From: Nostoc indistinguendum CM1-VF10
GTDB lineage: Bacteria > Cyanobacteriota > Cyanobacteriia > Cyanobacteriales > Nostocaceae
Assembly: GCA_019359215.1 (NCBI GenBank)
Contig: JAHHHS010000032.1
Span: 1 to 64,000 of the forward strand
DNA length: 64,000 nucleotides
Reading direction: 5' to 3'
Shown here piece by piece: positions 46,619 to 54,091 of the stretch. Position 1 is the first letter of the stretch; every line of letters begins with the position of its first letter. The translations under genes were made by a program, and so were the position numbers. The notes below the pieces were generated by a model. That model saw nothing but the letters and a program-made list of their open reading frames with translations, searched no databases and was not told where the DNA came from.

Positions 46619-47938
46619 ATGTTAAAAAAATTCAAACTTACAAACGTACCAAAATTTAAATCTAGTTCTGGGCTGCGTGCAATTATTACCAATACAGGTT
46701 GGTTGTTTGCTGACCGCATTCTCCGTATGGGTGCAAGCTTGGTCGTAGGAGTATGGGTAGCACGCTACTTAGGAGTACAGCAGTATGGTCTTTTTAACTA
46801 TGCTTTAGCTTTTGTTAGCTTATTTAGCCCAATTTTCACTCTAGGACTGGACGATGTGGTAGTTCGCCATATTGTTCGTCAATCATCAAACAAAGAGGAA
46901 ATTTTAGGAACCACTTTTTGGCTAAAATTGCTGGGTGGAATTGCTTCTGTCTTATTGGCAATTAGCACTATGCTTTTCTTAGGTGAGCGTGAAACATTGA
47001 AGATATGGCTAGTTGCAATATTAGCAATAGCAGGAATTTTTAGAGCGGCTGATACTATCGAATTGTGGTTTCAATCACAGGTGCAGTCAAAATATACTGT
47101 GATTGCTAAAAACTCAGCGTTTCTGGTAAACAGTGCTATCAAAATCATACTAATTTTAACAAAAGCACCATTGTTAGCTTTTGCTTGGGTAACATTAGCA
47201 GAATTTGCGATGAGTGCAATTGGCTTGCTGATTGTTTACCAAGTCAAAGGATCTTCGTTGTGGTTATGGCGTTGGAGTTTTTCTGCTGTTAAAACTCTTA
47301 TGAAAGAGAGTTTACCTCTAATGTTTTCGGGCTTCGCTATCCTGATTTTTATGAAAATTGATCAGGTGATGTTAGGCCAAATGATTGGAGATAGTGAGGT
47401 TGGCGTTTATTCTGCTGCTGCGAGGGTTTCTGAAATTTGGTATTTTATCCCAGGAGCTATTGTTTCTTCTGTTGCTCCTTCAATTTACATAGTTAAGGAA
47501 AAATCGGAAAGTCTTTACTACCAAAGAATAGGACAATTACTCAGTCTAATGACGTGTATATCTTTGGCAATTGCTCTTCCAATGACATTTCTATCAGACA
47601 GGATAATTCTGATAATGTTTGGAAGTGGATATGCAGAAGCAGGAGCAATACTAGCAGTTCATATTTGGACTTCTTTGTTTGTATTTATGGGTCTTGCAAC
47701 ATCACCCTGGTTTATAGCTGAAGGTTTGAACCATGTTTCTTTAGGGAAGACTTTATTTGGGGCTATATTAAACGTCATTCTCAATTTATTACTTATTCCT
47801 AAATATGCAGGGCTTGGGGCTGAGATCGCAACCATAATATCTCAAGCTGCTGCTACTTTTTTATGCAACGCATTTGATTCAAGAACACAAAAAATATTTA
47901 AGATTCAGGTGCGATCGCATCTGCTGATTCAAAGGTAA
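46619..47938 (+). CDS. Polysaccharide flippase, Wzx-type
   Basis: This 439-residue integral membrane protein has about 12 hydrophobic helices. It begins with a short cytosolic tail, then TGWLFADRILRMGASLVVGVW and VARYLGVQQYGLFNYALAF, the standard start of Wzx/RfbX flippases. LMFSGFAILIFMKIDQVMLG and DSEVGVYSAAARVSE follow. It would move lipid-linked repeat units across the inner membrane. The last residues (RSHLLIQR) are read from the antisense of a GH10 gene fragment, joined exactly at a GCGATCGC site (47911-47918). Start ATG 46619. Confidence 0.88.
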   Translation: MLKKFKLTNVPKFKSSSGLRAIITNTGWLFADRILRMGASLVVGVWVARYLGVQQYGLFNYALAFVSLFSPIFTLGLDDVVVRHIVRQSSNKEEILGTTFWLKLLGGIASVLLAISTMLFLGERETLKIWLVAILAIAGIFRAADTIELWFQSQVQSKYTVIAKNSAFLVNSAIKIILILTKAPLLAFAWVTLAEFAMSAIGLLIVYQVKGSSLWLWRWSFSAVKTLMKESLPLMFSGFAILIFMKIDQVMLGQMIGDSEVGVYSAAARVSEIWYFIPGAIVSSVAPSIYIVKEKSESLYYQRIGQLLSLMTCISLAIALPMTFLSDRIILIMFGSGYAEAGAILAVHIWTSLFVFMGLATSPWFIAEGLNHVSLGKTLFGAILNVILNLLLIPKYAGLGAEIATIISQAAATFLCNAFDSRTQKIFKIQVRSHLLIQR

Positions 47939-48251
47939 ATTTTCCTGGCTGTGGTTCAGTAGCATTCCATTTTAATTCACCATTTGGTGTCACAACCGAA
48001 CATTCACGAGCAATCAGGTTAGCGTAATCCTTCTCTTTTAGCAAAATATCACTAGCAATTGCTGCGCCATAACGTTTTCCTTTAGCGGCAGCTAATTGCC
48101 GAAGAGGAAAATTTGTATTAGTATAATTAGCTACAGGATAGTTTGTTTGATTATCGTCTTTTTGCTTATCCTTTTGTAAAAAACCCATAGTCAATAAGGC
48201 AGAAAGGGTAGTATATCCTGCTCTTGTTAAAAATTTTCTCCGATAAGGCAT
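47898..48251 (-). pseudogene. GH10 xylanase-like gene, N-terminal fragment
   Basis: The 117 codons hold a signal (MPYRRKFLTRAGYTTLSALL) and the beginning of a GH10 domain: LRQLAAAKGKRYGAAIASD, LIARECSVVTPNGELKWN and QPGKFTFESADAIA. The catalytic glutamates, found further on, are absent, and the frame stops three codons after the HIP1 site where it meets the convergent flippase. In intact relatives the reading would continue with the (beta/alpha)8 barrel of 300 more residues. It cannot be catalytic. Confidence 0.7.
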
Positions 48252-48408
48252 AAGTTGTATTTAACTAAAAACACATATATTATTATATTACAAAAATAAC
48301 TTTTTATACTGTTTTAGGCTTAGTTATGATTCCCTTATCTATTTGTTCGATTGAAATCAATCAACTATGCTTTTACATATCAGCAATAAAGATGTTACTC
48401 TAATATAT

Positions 48409-48418
48409 AACGCTCGTT
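48409..48418. promoter_or_regulatory. Possible TetR operator upstream of tetR
   Basis: AACGCTCGTT forms the palindrome AACG-NN-CGTT 20 bases before the tetR start, within a TATATAA-rich promoter-like stretch. TetR regulators usually bind such palindromes in their own promoter. Only one half-site pair is seen, so this is tentative. Confidence 0.3.
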
Positions 48419-48438
48419 CGATATAAATAAACTGAGTA

Positions 48439-49056
48439 ATGCCTAAGATTGTTGACCATGAGCAATACCGTAAAGAACTGCTCGACAAGTGCTTTGATTT
48501 ATTTGCCCAAAAAAGTTATGGTTCCATCACTATGCGCCAAATTGCTGAAGAGCTAGGGGTTTCTACTGGTACGCTGTACCACTATTTTTCTAGCAAGCAA
48601 GCTCTATTTGAGCAATTGGCCCAGGAGATTTGTGAGCAAGATTTAAGTACAGCATTAGCTGAATTACAAGGAGCGCAAACGCTACAAGAATCAATGGAAG
48701 CACTAGGAAGATATCTAGTGAGAAACGAAGATTATTTTATTAAATGGACTTATATTTGGATTGATTTTTGTCAACATAAAGACTCTAAAAAAATGTTAAA
48801 AAAGAGCGTTTTTAAGCAGACTAATCAGCGCTATCAGAAGGCGATTTCCGATTTATTGGGTATTCAAGATTCGGTATTGGCTTCCTTTGTTTTGAGCTTT
48901 GTAGACGGTTTAATTCTGGAGAAGTTATGGGGTAATGACACAATTGATTTTATTGAACAATGTGCGTTGCTAGGCAAAATGCTGACGGTATATTTACCGC
49001 AACATACAGTAGTGTCCGGGAGTAAGACAGCCTTTATGTCAGGTTTAGAGAGCTAA
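48439..49056 (+). CDS. TetR-family transcriptional repressor
   Basis: This 205-residue protein has an N-terminal HTH of TetR type: KELLDKCFDLFAQKSYGSITMRQIAEEL with VSTGTLYHYFSSKQALFEQL. The C-terminal ligand domain has a helical, cysteine-poor sequence (FVLSFVDGLILEKLWGND). It precedes devB by 118 bp on the same strand and very likely controls the exporter genes that follow, releasing them when a ligand or exported compound binds. The ligand is unknown. Confidence 0.9.
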   Translation: MPKIVDHEQYRKELLDKCFDLFAQKSYGSITMRQIAEELGVSTGTLYHYFSSKQALFEQLAQEICEQDLSTALAELQGAQTLQESMEALGRYLVRNEDYFIKWTYIWIDFCQHKDSKKMLKKSVFKQTNQRYQKAISDLLGIQDSVLASFVLSFVDGLILEKLWGNDTIDFIEQCALLGKMLTVYLPQHTVVSGSKTAFMSGLES

Positions 49057-49174
49057 ATTATGTACTTCATGCTTATTGCAAACTACTGTGTGTAAAGCAA
49101 TATTTATCAGTGTTGATTGGCAATTATCAATTAATTTTACATAGATAAAACAATTTTTTAGGAGAGCAAAACAG

Positions 49175-50464
49175 ATGGTTCAAAAAGTATCAGAGAAAGT
49201 TTCAAAGAAAGGGTTAATTACATTAGTAATTGCAGCTACTGCTATTACAGGTGGAATTGTTGCTTATGGGATTTCTCAGCTTGGGTTAGTTGGTCAAACT
49301 GAGAAATCTGAGCCAGTTGAAACCACGCCCAACATTCAAAAAGTAGCTGCATTAGGACGGCTAGAACCGGAAGCAGAGCTAATTAGCTTGTTTGCGCCCT
49401 TAGCATTGGATGGCGATCGCATTGCCCGAATTTTAGTCAAAGAAGGCGATCGCGTTAAAGCCGGACAGGTGGTAGCAATTTTAGATGCCCGCGATCGCTT
49501 GCAAACTGCTGTACTACAAGCCCAACAACAAGTTAGAGTTGCTCAAGCTAAACTCGCTCAAGTTGAAGCAGGAGCAAAAGCAGGAGAAATTCAGGCCCAG
49601 CAGGCAAGCGTTGAACGTCTCCAGGCCCAATCCCAAGGAGACAGAACAGCGCAACAGGAAGCGATATTCCGTATAGAGGCACAGTGGGAAGGCGACAGAA
49701 TAGCGCAAGAGGCAACCATTAAGAAGCTAGAGGCAGAACTTAAAAATGCCGAAGCCGAATATCAACGTTATCAACAGCTATATTCTCAAGGCGCAGTTTC
49801 TAATTCTTTGTACGATAGCAAAGGTTTGACTGTAGAAACTGCCAAACAGCAAGTAGACGAAGCCAAAGCAGTTCTCAACCGGATTAACACTACTGCTAGC
49901 AAACAACTTGCCGAAGCCAAAGCAGCACTCGCCCGTACTAACGCCACTGGTAGCAAGCAAGTTAATGAAGCCAAAGCCACACTTAACAGTATTGCAGAAG
50001 TCCGACCTGTAGATGTCGCCGCAGCCAAGACAGAAGTTGAAAATGCGATCGCCACACTCAAACATGCTCAAACCGAGTTGGCGGGTGCTTACATCAAAGC
50101 ACCGATGGCGGGACAAATCATCAAAATTCATACGCGAGTCGGAGAAAAAATTAGTGCTTCTGGCATTGCAGACTTAGCTCAAACAAACCAGATGATGGCA
50201 GTAGCAGAAGTTTATCAAACCGACATTGGTAAAGTGAAACTAGGACAACAGGCAGTGATTAGCAGTCAGGCATTTGCTGGTGAACTGCGAGGAACCGTTG
50301 CCCAAATTGGTTTGCAGGTGAATAGACAAAACGTTTTCAGCAACCAACCAGGGGAGAACCTTGATAGCCGAGTAGTTGAGGTGAAAATTCGCCTCAATCG
50401 TGAACACAGCAAACGAGTTGCAGGTTTCACTAACTTACAGGTACAGACAGCAATTGAAATATAG
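49175..50464 (+). CDS. devB: DevB-like membrane fusion protein
   Basis: This HlyD-type adaptor links the DevCA inner-membrane ABC pump with an outer-membrane TolC protein. It has 429 residues: one membrane helix (about 12-35, LITLVIAATAITGGIVAYGI), a lipoyl half-motif (VKEGDRVKAGQVVAILDARD), a long coiled coil (~105-290) and the second half (YIKAPMAGQIIKIHTRVGEKI). The coiled coil contains short Ala/Lys repeats (EAKA) of 14-18 residues. A good ribosome site AGGAG precedes the ATG. In Anabaena DevBCA exports heterocyst glycolipids; this set is under a TetR gene and may be a paralogue with another cargo. Confidence 0.9.
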   Translation: MVQKVSEKVSKKGLITLVIAATAITGGIVAYGISQLGLVGQTEKSEPVETTPNIQKVAALGRLEPEAELISLFAPLALDGDRIARILVKEGDRVKAGQVVAILDARDRLQTAVLQAQQQVRVAQAKLAQVEAGAKAGEIQAQQASVERLQAQSQGDRTAQQEAIFRIEAQWEGDRIAQEATIKKLEAELKNAEAEYQRYQQLYSQGAVSNSLYDSKGLTVETAKQQVDEAKAVLNRINTTASKQLAEAKAALARTNATGSKQVNEAKATLNSIAEVRPVDVAAAKTEVENAIATLKHAQTELAGAYIKAPMAGQIIKIHTRVGEKISASGIADLAQTNQMMAVAEVYQTDIGKVKLGQQAVISSQAFAGELRGTVAQIGLQVNRQNVFSNQPGENLDSRVVEVKIRLNREHSKRVAGFTNLQVQTAIEI

Positions 50465-50512
50465 AGTTGTTGTCTCGTGTATTCCGTCATTTTTTATAAG
50501 GTGAATTTAATC

Positions 50513-50848
50513 ATGATTAAAGTCATATACCTTTTGCTTTGTGTACTTGGCTTCGTTCTACCTTACTCCCAGTTGGTTCCATTTATCTTAGAGCATGGTC
50601 TTGATATAAAGCTGTTTTTTGAACAACTCTTTGCCAACAAAATTTCTGGTTTTTTTGGCATGGATGTTATTGTTTCATCCCTAGTTTTGTGGACATTTGT
50701 ATTTTGGGAGGGGACACGTCTGAAAATGCAAAATCTCTGGGTTTATATTGGCTGTAATCTTTTAGTTGGTGTTTCTTTAGGTCTTCCCTTATTTCTTTTC
50801 ATGCGAGAGCGCCAGCTTGAACAGCAAGCTGAAACACTGGGTTATTAA
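50513..50848 (+). CDS. DUF2834 membrane protein
   Basis: This 111-residue protein has three predicted membrane helices (VIYLLLCVLGFVLPYSQLV; DVIVSSLVLWTFVFW; LWVYIGCNLLVGVSLGLPLFLF) and the FFGMDVIVSSLVLW / EGTRLKM signature of DUF2834. I chose ATG 50513 with AAGGTG upstream over an earlier GTG at 50477. It lies between devB and devC, with devC starting 14 bp after its stop, so it must be co-expressed with the exporter. A role as accessory subunit is inferred from this position alone. Confidence 0.85.
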   Translation: MIKVIYLLLCVLGFVLPYSQLVPFILEHGLDIKLFFEQLFANKISGFFGMDVIVSSLVLWTFVFWEGTRLKMQNLWVYIGCNLLVGVSLGLPLFLFMRERQLEQQAETLGY

Positions 50849-50861
50849 AGGTTTTTTTAAT

Positions 50862-52028
50862 ATGTTTTCTAAATTATTTCGCAAAACGCCGCTAGCATGG
50901 CGGCAGTTAATGAAAGAAAAAACCCGTCTGGCTGTTGCAGTCGCAGGTATTACCTTTGCCGATATGCTGATGTTTATCCAGTTGGGATTTGAAAGTGCGC
51001 TTTTTGATGCTGCTGTGAAACCTCATCGCAATTTACAGGCAGATTTGGTTTTAATTAGTCCCCAATTTCAAACTTTGTTTTCTGTAAAAAACTTTTCTAG
51101 AGAGCGACTTTATCAAACACTAGCTTATGAAGGTGTTCAGTCAGTTAATTCTGTCTACATCAGTACCGGACAGTGGCGAAATCCTGAAACACGTCTTGAG
51201 CGTGCCATTTTAGTTTGGGGTGTTGATCCGGCACAATCACCATTCAAATCGCCCGAAATTAAACAAAATCAGCATCACCTTAAACAGTTGTATCAAGTTC
51301 TGTTCGATCAAGCAGGTCGTCCAGAATACGGGGCAGTTGGCGATATCTTTAAGAAAACAGGCAAATTTGACACAGAACTCAATAGTAAAGCCGTTTTTGT
51401 TAAGGGCTTGTTTACTGATGGTGCTTCCTTTGCTGCCGATGGTAATGTGATCACCAGTGACTCTACCTTTCTCCAGCTATTTCCACAGCGTCAACCTGAT
51501 CGCATCGAAGTTGGATTGATTACGCTTAAACCAGATGCCGATATAGAAAAAGTGAAATTGCAACTTGTCAATGGACTACCTAAAGATGTTAGAGTCCTGA
51601 CTCCAGAAGAGTTTGCTAAAGTGGAGAGAACTTACTGGGAACAAGGTACTGGCATTGGTTTTATTTTCGGTTTAGGTACAGCAGTTGGGTTTATTGTTGG
51701 CATCGTGATTGTCTACCAAATCCTTTACTCGGATGTTTCTGACCACTTGCCAGAATATGCCACTCTCAAAGCAATGGGATACACCGATAATTATCTCTTA
51801 GGAGTTCTAATTCAAGAAGCATTGTTGTTGGCTATCTTAGGTTTTTTGCCTGGATTCATCCTTTCTTTTGGATTGTATCAAGTCACATACGCTGCGACGA
51901 TGCTTCCTATTTTCATGAAAATGGAACGGGCTATACAGGTTTGGATTTTGACCGTGATTATGTGTAGTGTTTCTGGAGCGATCGCAATGCGAAAACTACG
52001 ATCTGCTGACCCTGCTGATGTTTTTTAG
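50862..52028 (+). CDS. devC: DevC-like ABC transporter permease
   Basis: This 388-residue MacB/FtsX-type permease has an N-terminal helix (RLAVAVAGITFADMLMFIQLGF), a large periplasmic domain to about residue 260, and three C-terminal helices (IGFIFGLGTAVGFIVGIVIVYQIL; LLLAILGFLPGFILSFGLY; AIQVWILTVIMCSVSGAIAM). The cytosolic coupling segment is LPEYATLKAMGYTDNYL. I used ATG 50862 with AAAGG upstream; an earlier in-frame start at 50817 would overlap DUF2834. The partner ATPase DevA follows 107 bp on. Confidence 0.9.
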   Translation: MFSKLFRKTPLAWRQLMKEKTRLAVAVAGITFADMLMFIQLGFESALFDAAVKPHRNLQADLVLISPQFQTLFSVKNFSRERLYQTLAYEGVQSVNSVYISTGQWRNPETRLERAILVWGVDPAQSPFKSPEIKQNQHHLKQLYQVLFDQAGRPEYGAVGDIFKKTGKFDTELNSKAVFVKGLFTDGASFAADGNVITSDSTFLQLFPQRQPDRIEVGLITLKPDADIEKVKLQLVNGLPKDVRVLTPEEFAKVERTYWEQGTGIGFIFGLGTAVGFIVGIVIVYQILYSDVSDHLPEYATLKAMGYTDNYLLGVLIQEALLLAILGFLPGFILSFGLYQVTYAATMLPIFMKMERAIQVWILTVIMCSVSGAIAMRKLRSADPADVF

Positions 52029-52135
52029 TTTTAGGGAACAGAGTTAGGAGTTAAGAGTCAGGAGTGAAAAATTATCTTTCTCGTCTCCCAATGTCTCATC
52101 CTCAATCCCCAATGCCCAATCCCCCATAAAATCTT

Positions 52136-52888
52136 ATGTTGCAAAAATCTCTACCAGAAAATTCCAACTCAACACTTTCTGTTTTAGAATCTGTGATTTC
52201 TATCAGTAATCTTAACCACTATTTTGGTGAAGGTGCGCTTCGTAAACAAGTATTATTCGATATTAATTTGGAGATTAAGGCTGGGGAAATCGTTATTATG
52301 ACTGGCCCCTCTGGTTCAGGGAAAACCACCTTGTTAACCTTAATGGGTGGATTGCGTTCTGCTCAAGAAGGTAGTCTCAAAATCTTAGGAGAGGAAATTC
52401 GTGGCGCTAAAAAGTTGCAATTAACTAAACTGCGTCGCCAGATTGGCTATATTTTCCAGGCTCATAACTTGATGACTTTTTTGACAGCGAGAGAAAATGT
52501 GCGGATGTCTTTAGAGTTGCACGACGATTTTCTGAATCAGGATATTGATGCTAAAGCGATCGCTATTTTGGAAACTGTCGGTTTAGGTGATCGTGTAAAT
52601 TACTACCCAGAGAAACTGTCTGGAGGGCAAAAACAACGGGTTGCGATCGCTCGTGCCTTAGTTAGCCATCCTAAGATTGTCTTAGCAGATGAACCCACTG
52701 CGGCACTCGACAAAAAATCTGGGCGTGATGTCGTGGAAATAATGCAGAAGTTAGCTAAAGAACAAGGCTGTACAATTTTGCTAGTTACCCACGATAACCG
52801 CATCCTCGATATTGCCGATCGCATCATTTATATGGAAGATGGTCAGTTGAAGACAGATGGCGTAGATTCTATCACAACAAGCAAGTAA
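52136..52888 (+). CDS. devA: DevA-like ABC transporter ATPase
   Basis: This 250-residue ATPase has Walker A GPSGSGKTT at residues 57-65, a Q-loop in GYIFQAHNLM, the signature LSGGQKQRVAIARAL, Walker B IVLADEP with TAALDKKSG, and the switch histidine in LLVTHDNR. The class is the MacB/LolD type that energises DevC. The gene is separated from devC by a spacer with heptad-like CCCAATCC repeats. The nucleotidyltransferase gene follows 26 bp downstream. Confidence 0.93.
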   Translation: MLQKSLPENSNSTLSVLESVISISNLNHYFGEGALRKQVLFDINLEIKAGEIVIMTGPSGSGKTTLLTLMGGLRSAQEGSLKILGEEIRGAKKLQLTKLRRQIGYIFQAHNLMTFLTARENVRMSLELHDDFLNQDIDAKAIAILETVGLGDRVNYYPEKLSGGQKQRVAIARALVSHPKIVLADEPTAALDKKSGRDVVEIMQKLAKEQGCTILLVTHDNRILDIADRIIYMEDGQLKTDGVDSITTSK

Positions 52889-52914
52889 TACTAATTCGTA
52901 ATTTGTAAAAATCT

Positions 52915-53772
52915 ATGAATAAAGAATTGCCTCAGTTCATCAGCCATATTGTTTTAAGTTTGCAGTCAATTGAGGGAATTACAGCGATCGCACTGGGTGG
53001 TTCACGGGCACGGGGCAACCATACTAACAAGTCAGATGTGGATTTGGGAATTTATTACAATCCAGAAAATCCGCCCGATTTAATTGCTCTAAATCGCCTT
53101 GCCTGTGAGCTTGATGATAATCATCGCGTAAATTTAATTACTGCGATCGGGGAATGGGGAAAGTGGATTAACGGTGGTGGTTGGCTACAGTTTCAAGGTG
53201 TAGGTGTAGATTTTCTCTATCGTGATTTGGTAAAGGTTAATCGTGTTATTGATGATTGCCATGCTGGACAAATTACTATTGATTATCAACCAGGACATCC
53301 TCATGGATTTGTGTCCTCTATTTATATGGGAGAAATTGCTTTTTGTCAGGTACTTTACGATCCTGATAGTGTTTTAGAAGCTTTGAAGGTAAAAACAAAA
53401 CCGTATCCAGTTGGGCTGAAACAGGCAACTATTGATACTTTCGCCTGGGAAATAAGTTTCTCACTGTTGGTCGCAAAAAAGGCGATCGCACGCGATGATG
53501 TTGTTTATGCAGCAGGTTGTTGTTTCCGCAGTGTGGCGTGTATGAATCAAGTTTTATTCGCGCTCAATGAAGATTACCTGTTGAATGAAAAAGGGGCGAT
53601 CGCACTTGCTAATAAGTTTGCTATTTGCCCGCAGGACTATCAACAACAGGTTGAGCGAGCGTTTGCACTTTTAGCTGCCGATGCAAAATCAATAACTGAG
53701 GCGATCGCGATTATTGAGGCGATTGAGGATGATTTGAGTCAATGGTATGGAAATCGGCGATTAGTAATGTAA
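52915..53772 (+). CDS. MNT-type nucleotidyltransferase
   Basis: This 285-residue protein has the polymerase-beta-like nucleotidyltransferase motif GGSRARGNHTNKSDVDLG: GGS at 28-30 and the metal-binding pair D41/D43. A third acidic residue probably lies in GVDFLYRD. The C-terminal half is helical and resembles the substrate-binding part of antibiotic or small-molecule adenylyltransferases (QATIDTFAWEISFSLLVAKKA). It starts 26 bp after devA, so it may be co-transcribed with the TetR-regulated exporter. Whether it modifies an exported compound, a drug or a protein is not known. Confidence 0.85.
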   Translation: MNKELPQFISHIVLSLQSIEGITAIALGGSRARGNHTNKSDVDLGIYYNPENPPDLIALNRLACELDDNHRVNLITAIGEWGKWINGGGWLQFQGVGVDFLYRDLVKVNRVIDDCHAGQITIDYQPGHPHGFVSSIYMGEIAFCQVLYDPDSVLEALKVKTKPYPVGLKQATIDTFAWEISFSLLVAKKAIARDDVVYAAGCCFRSVACMNQVLFALNEDYLLNEKGAIALANKFAICPQDYQQQVERAFALLAADAKSITEAIAIIEAIEDDLSQWYGNRRLVM

Positions 53773-53862
53773 TATTCCCGTCCCTGTACCCCAGAAAAAA
53801 GAATAAATTATCTAAAAGTCTTTTAAAACAAGGACTTTGGTCATTGAGTACATTATTAATAC

Positions 53863-53912
53863 ATATTAATAGATGCAGTATTGCGAATGAGATATTAATA
53901 GATGCAGTATTG
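53863..53912. repeat. Exact 21-bp direct repeat, 29-bp period
   Basis: The 21 bases at 53863-53883 (starting ATATTAATAG, ending CAGTATTG) recur exactly at 53892-53912, in the gap between the nucleotidyltransferase gene and nifJ. Two copies only. Could be a regulator site pair for nifJ or a residue of an element. Confidence 0.7.
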
Positions 53913-54091
53913 ATTGAAAGTTAATTTAAAAGCCTAAAGGTATCAACAAACTATCCTGTGAACACGGAGTAAATCCTACCGTGAGATTTTTAATGCAGAT
54001 AATATACTTACTTTTCACTACTGGTTATTTCTGATTCTTATATTCACATGTTCTGATAATGCAGCTTAGAGGCGGGGACAAAAATCCGATT

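Noticed and set aside
49057..49174. NtcA site (GTA-N8-TAC) upstream of devB
   Set aside because: No match to the consensus was found; the TetR gene is a more plausible regulator.
49778..50131. Minus-strand frames opposite devB
   Set aside because: Antisense shadows caused by the Ala/Lys repeat codons of the DevB coiled coil.
53742..53924. 60-codon frame after the nucleotidyltransferase gene
   Set aside because: It overlaps the end of that gene, runs through the 21-bp direct repeat and has no motif.
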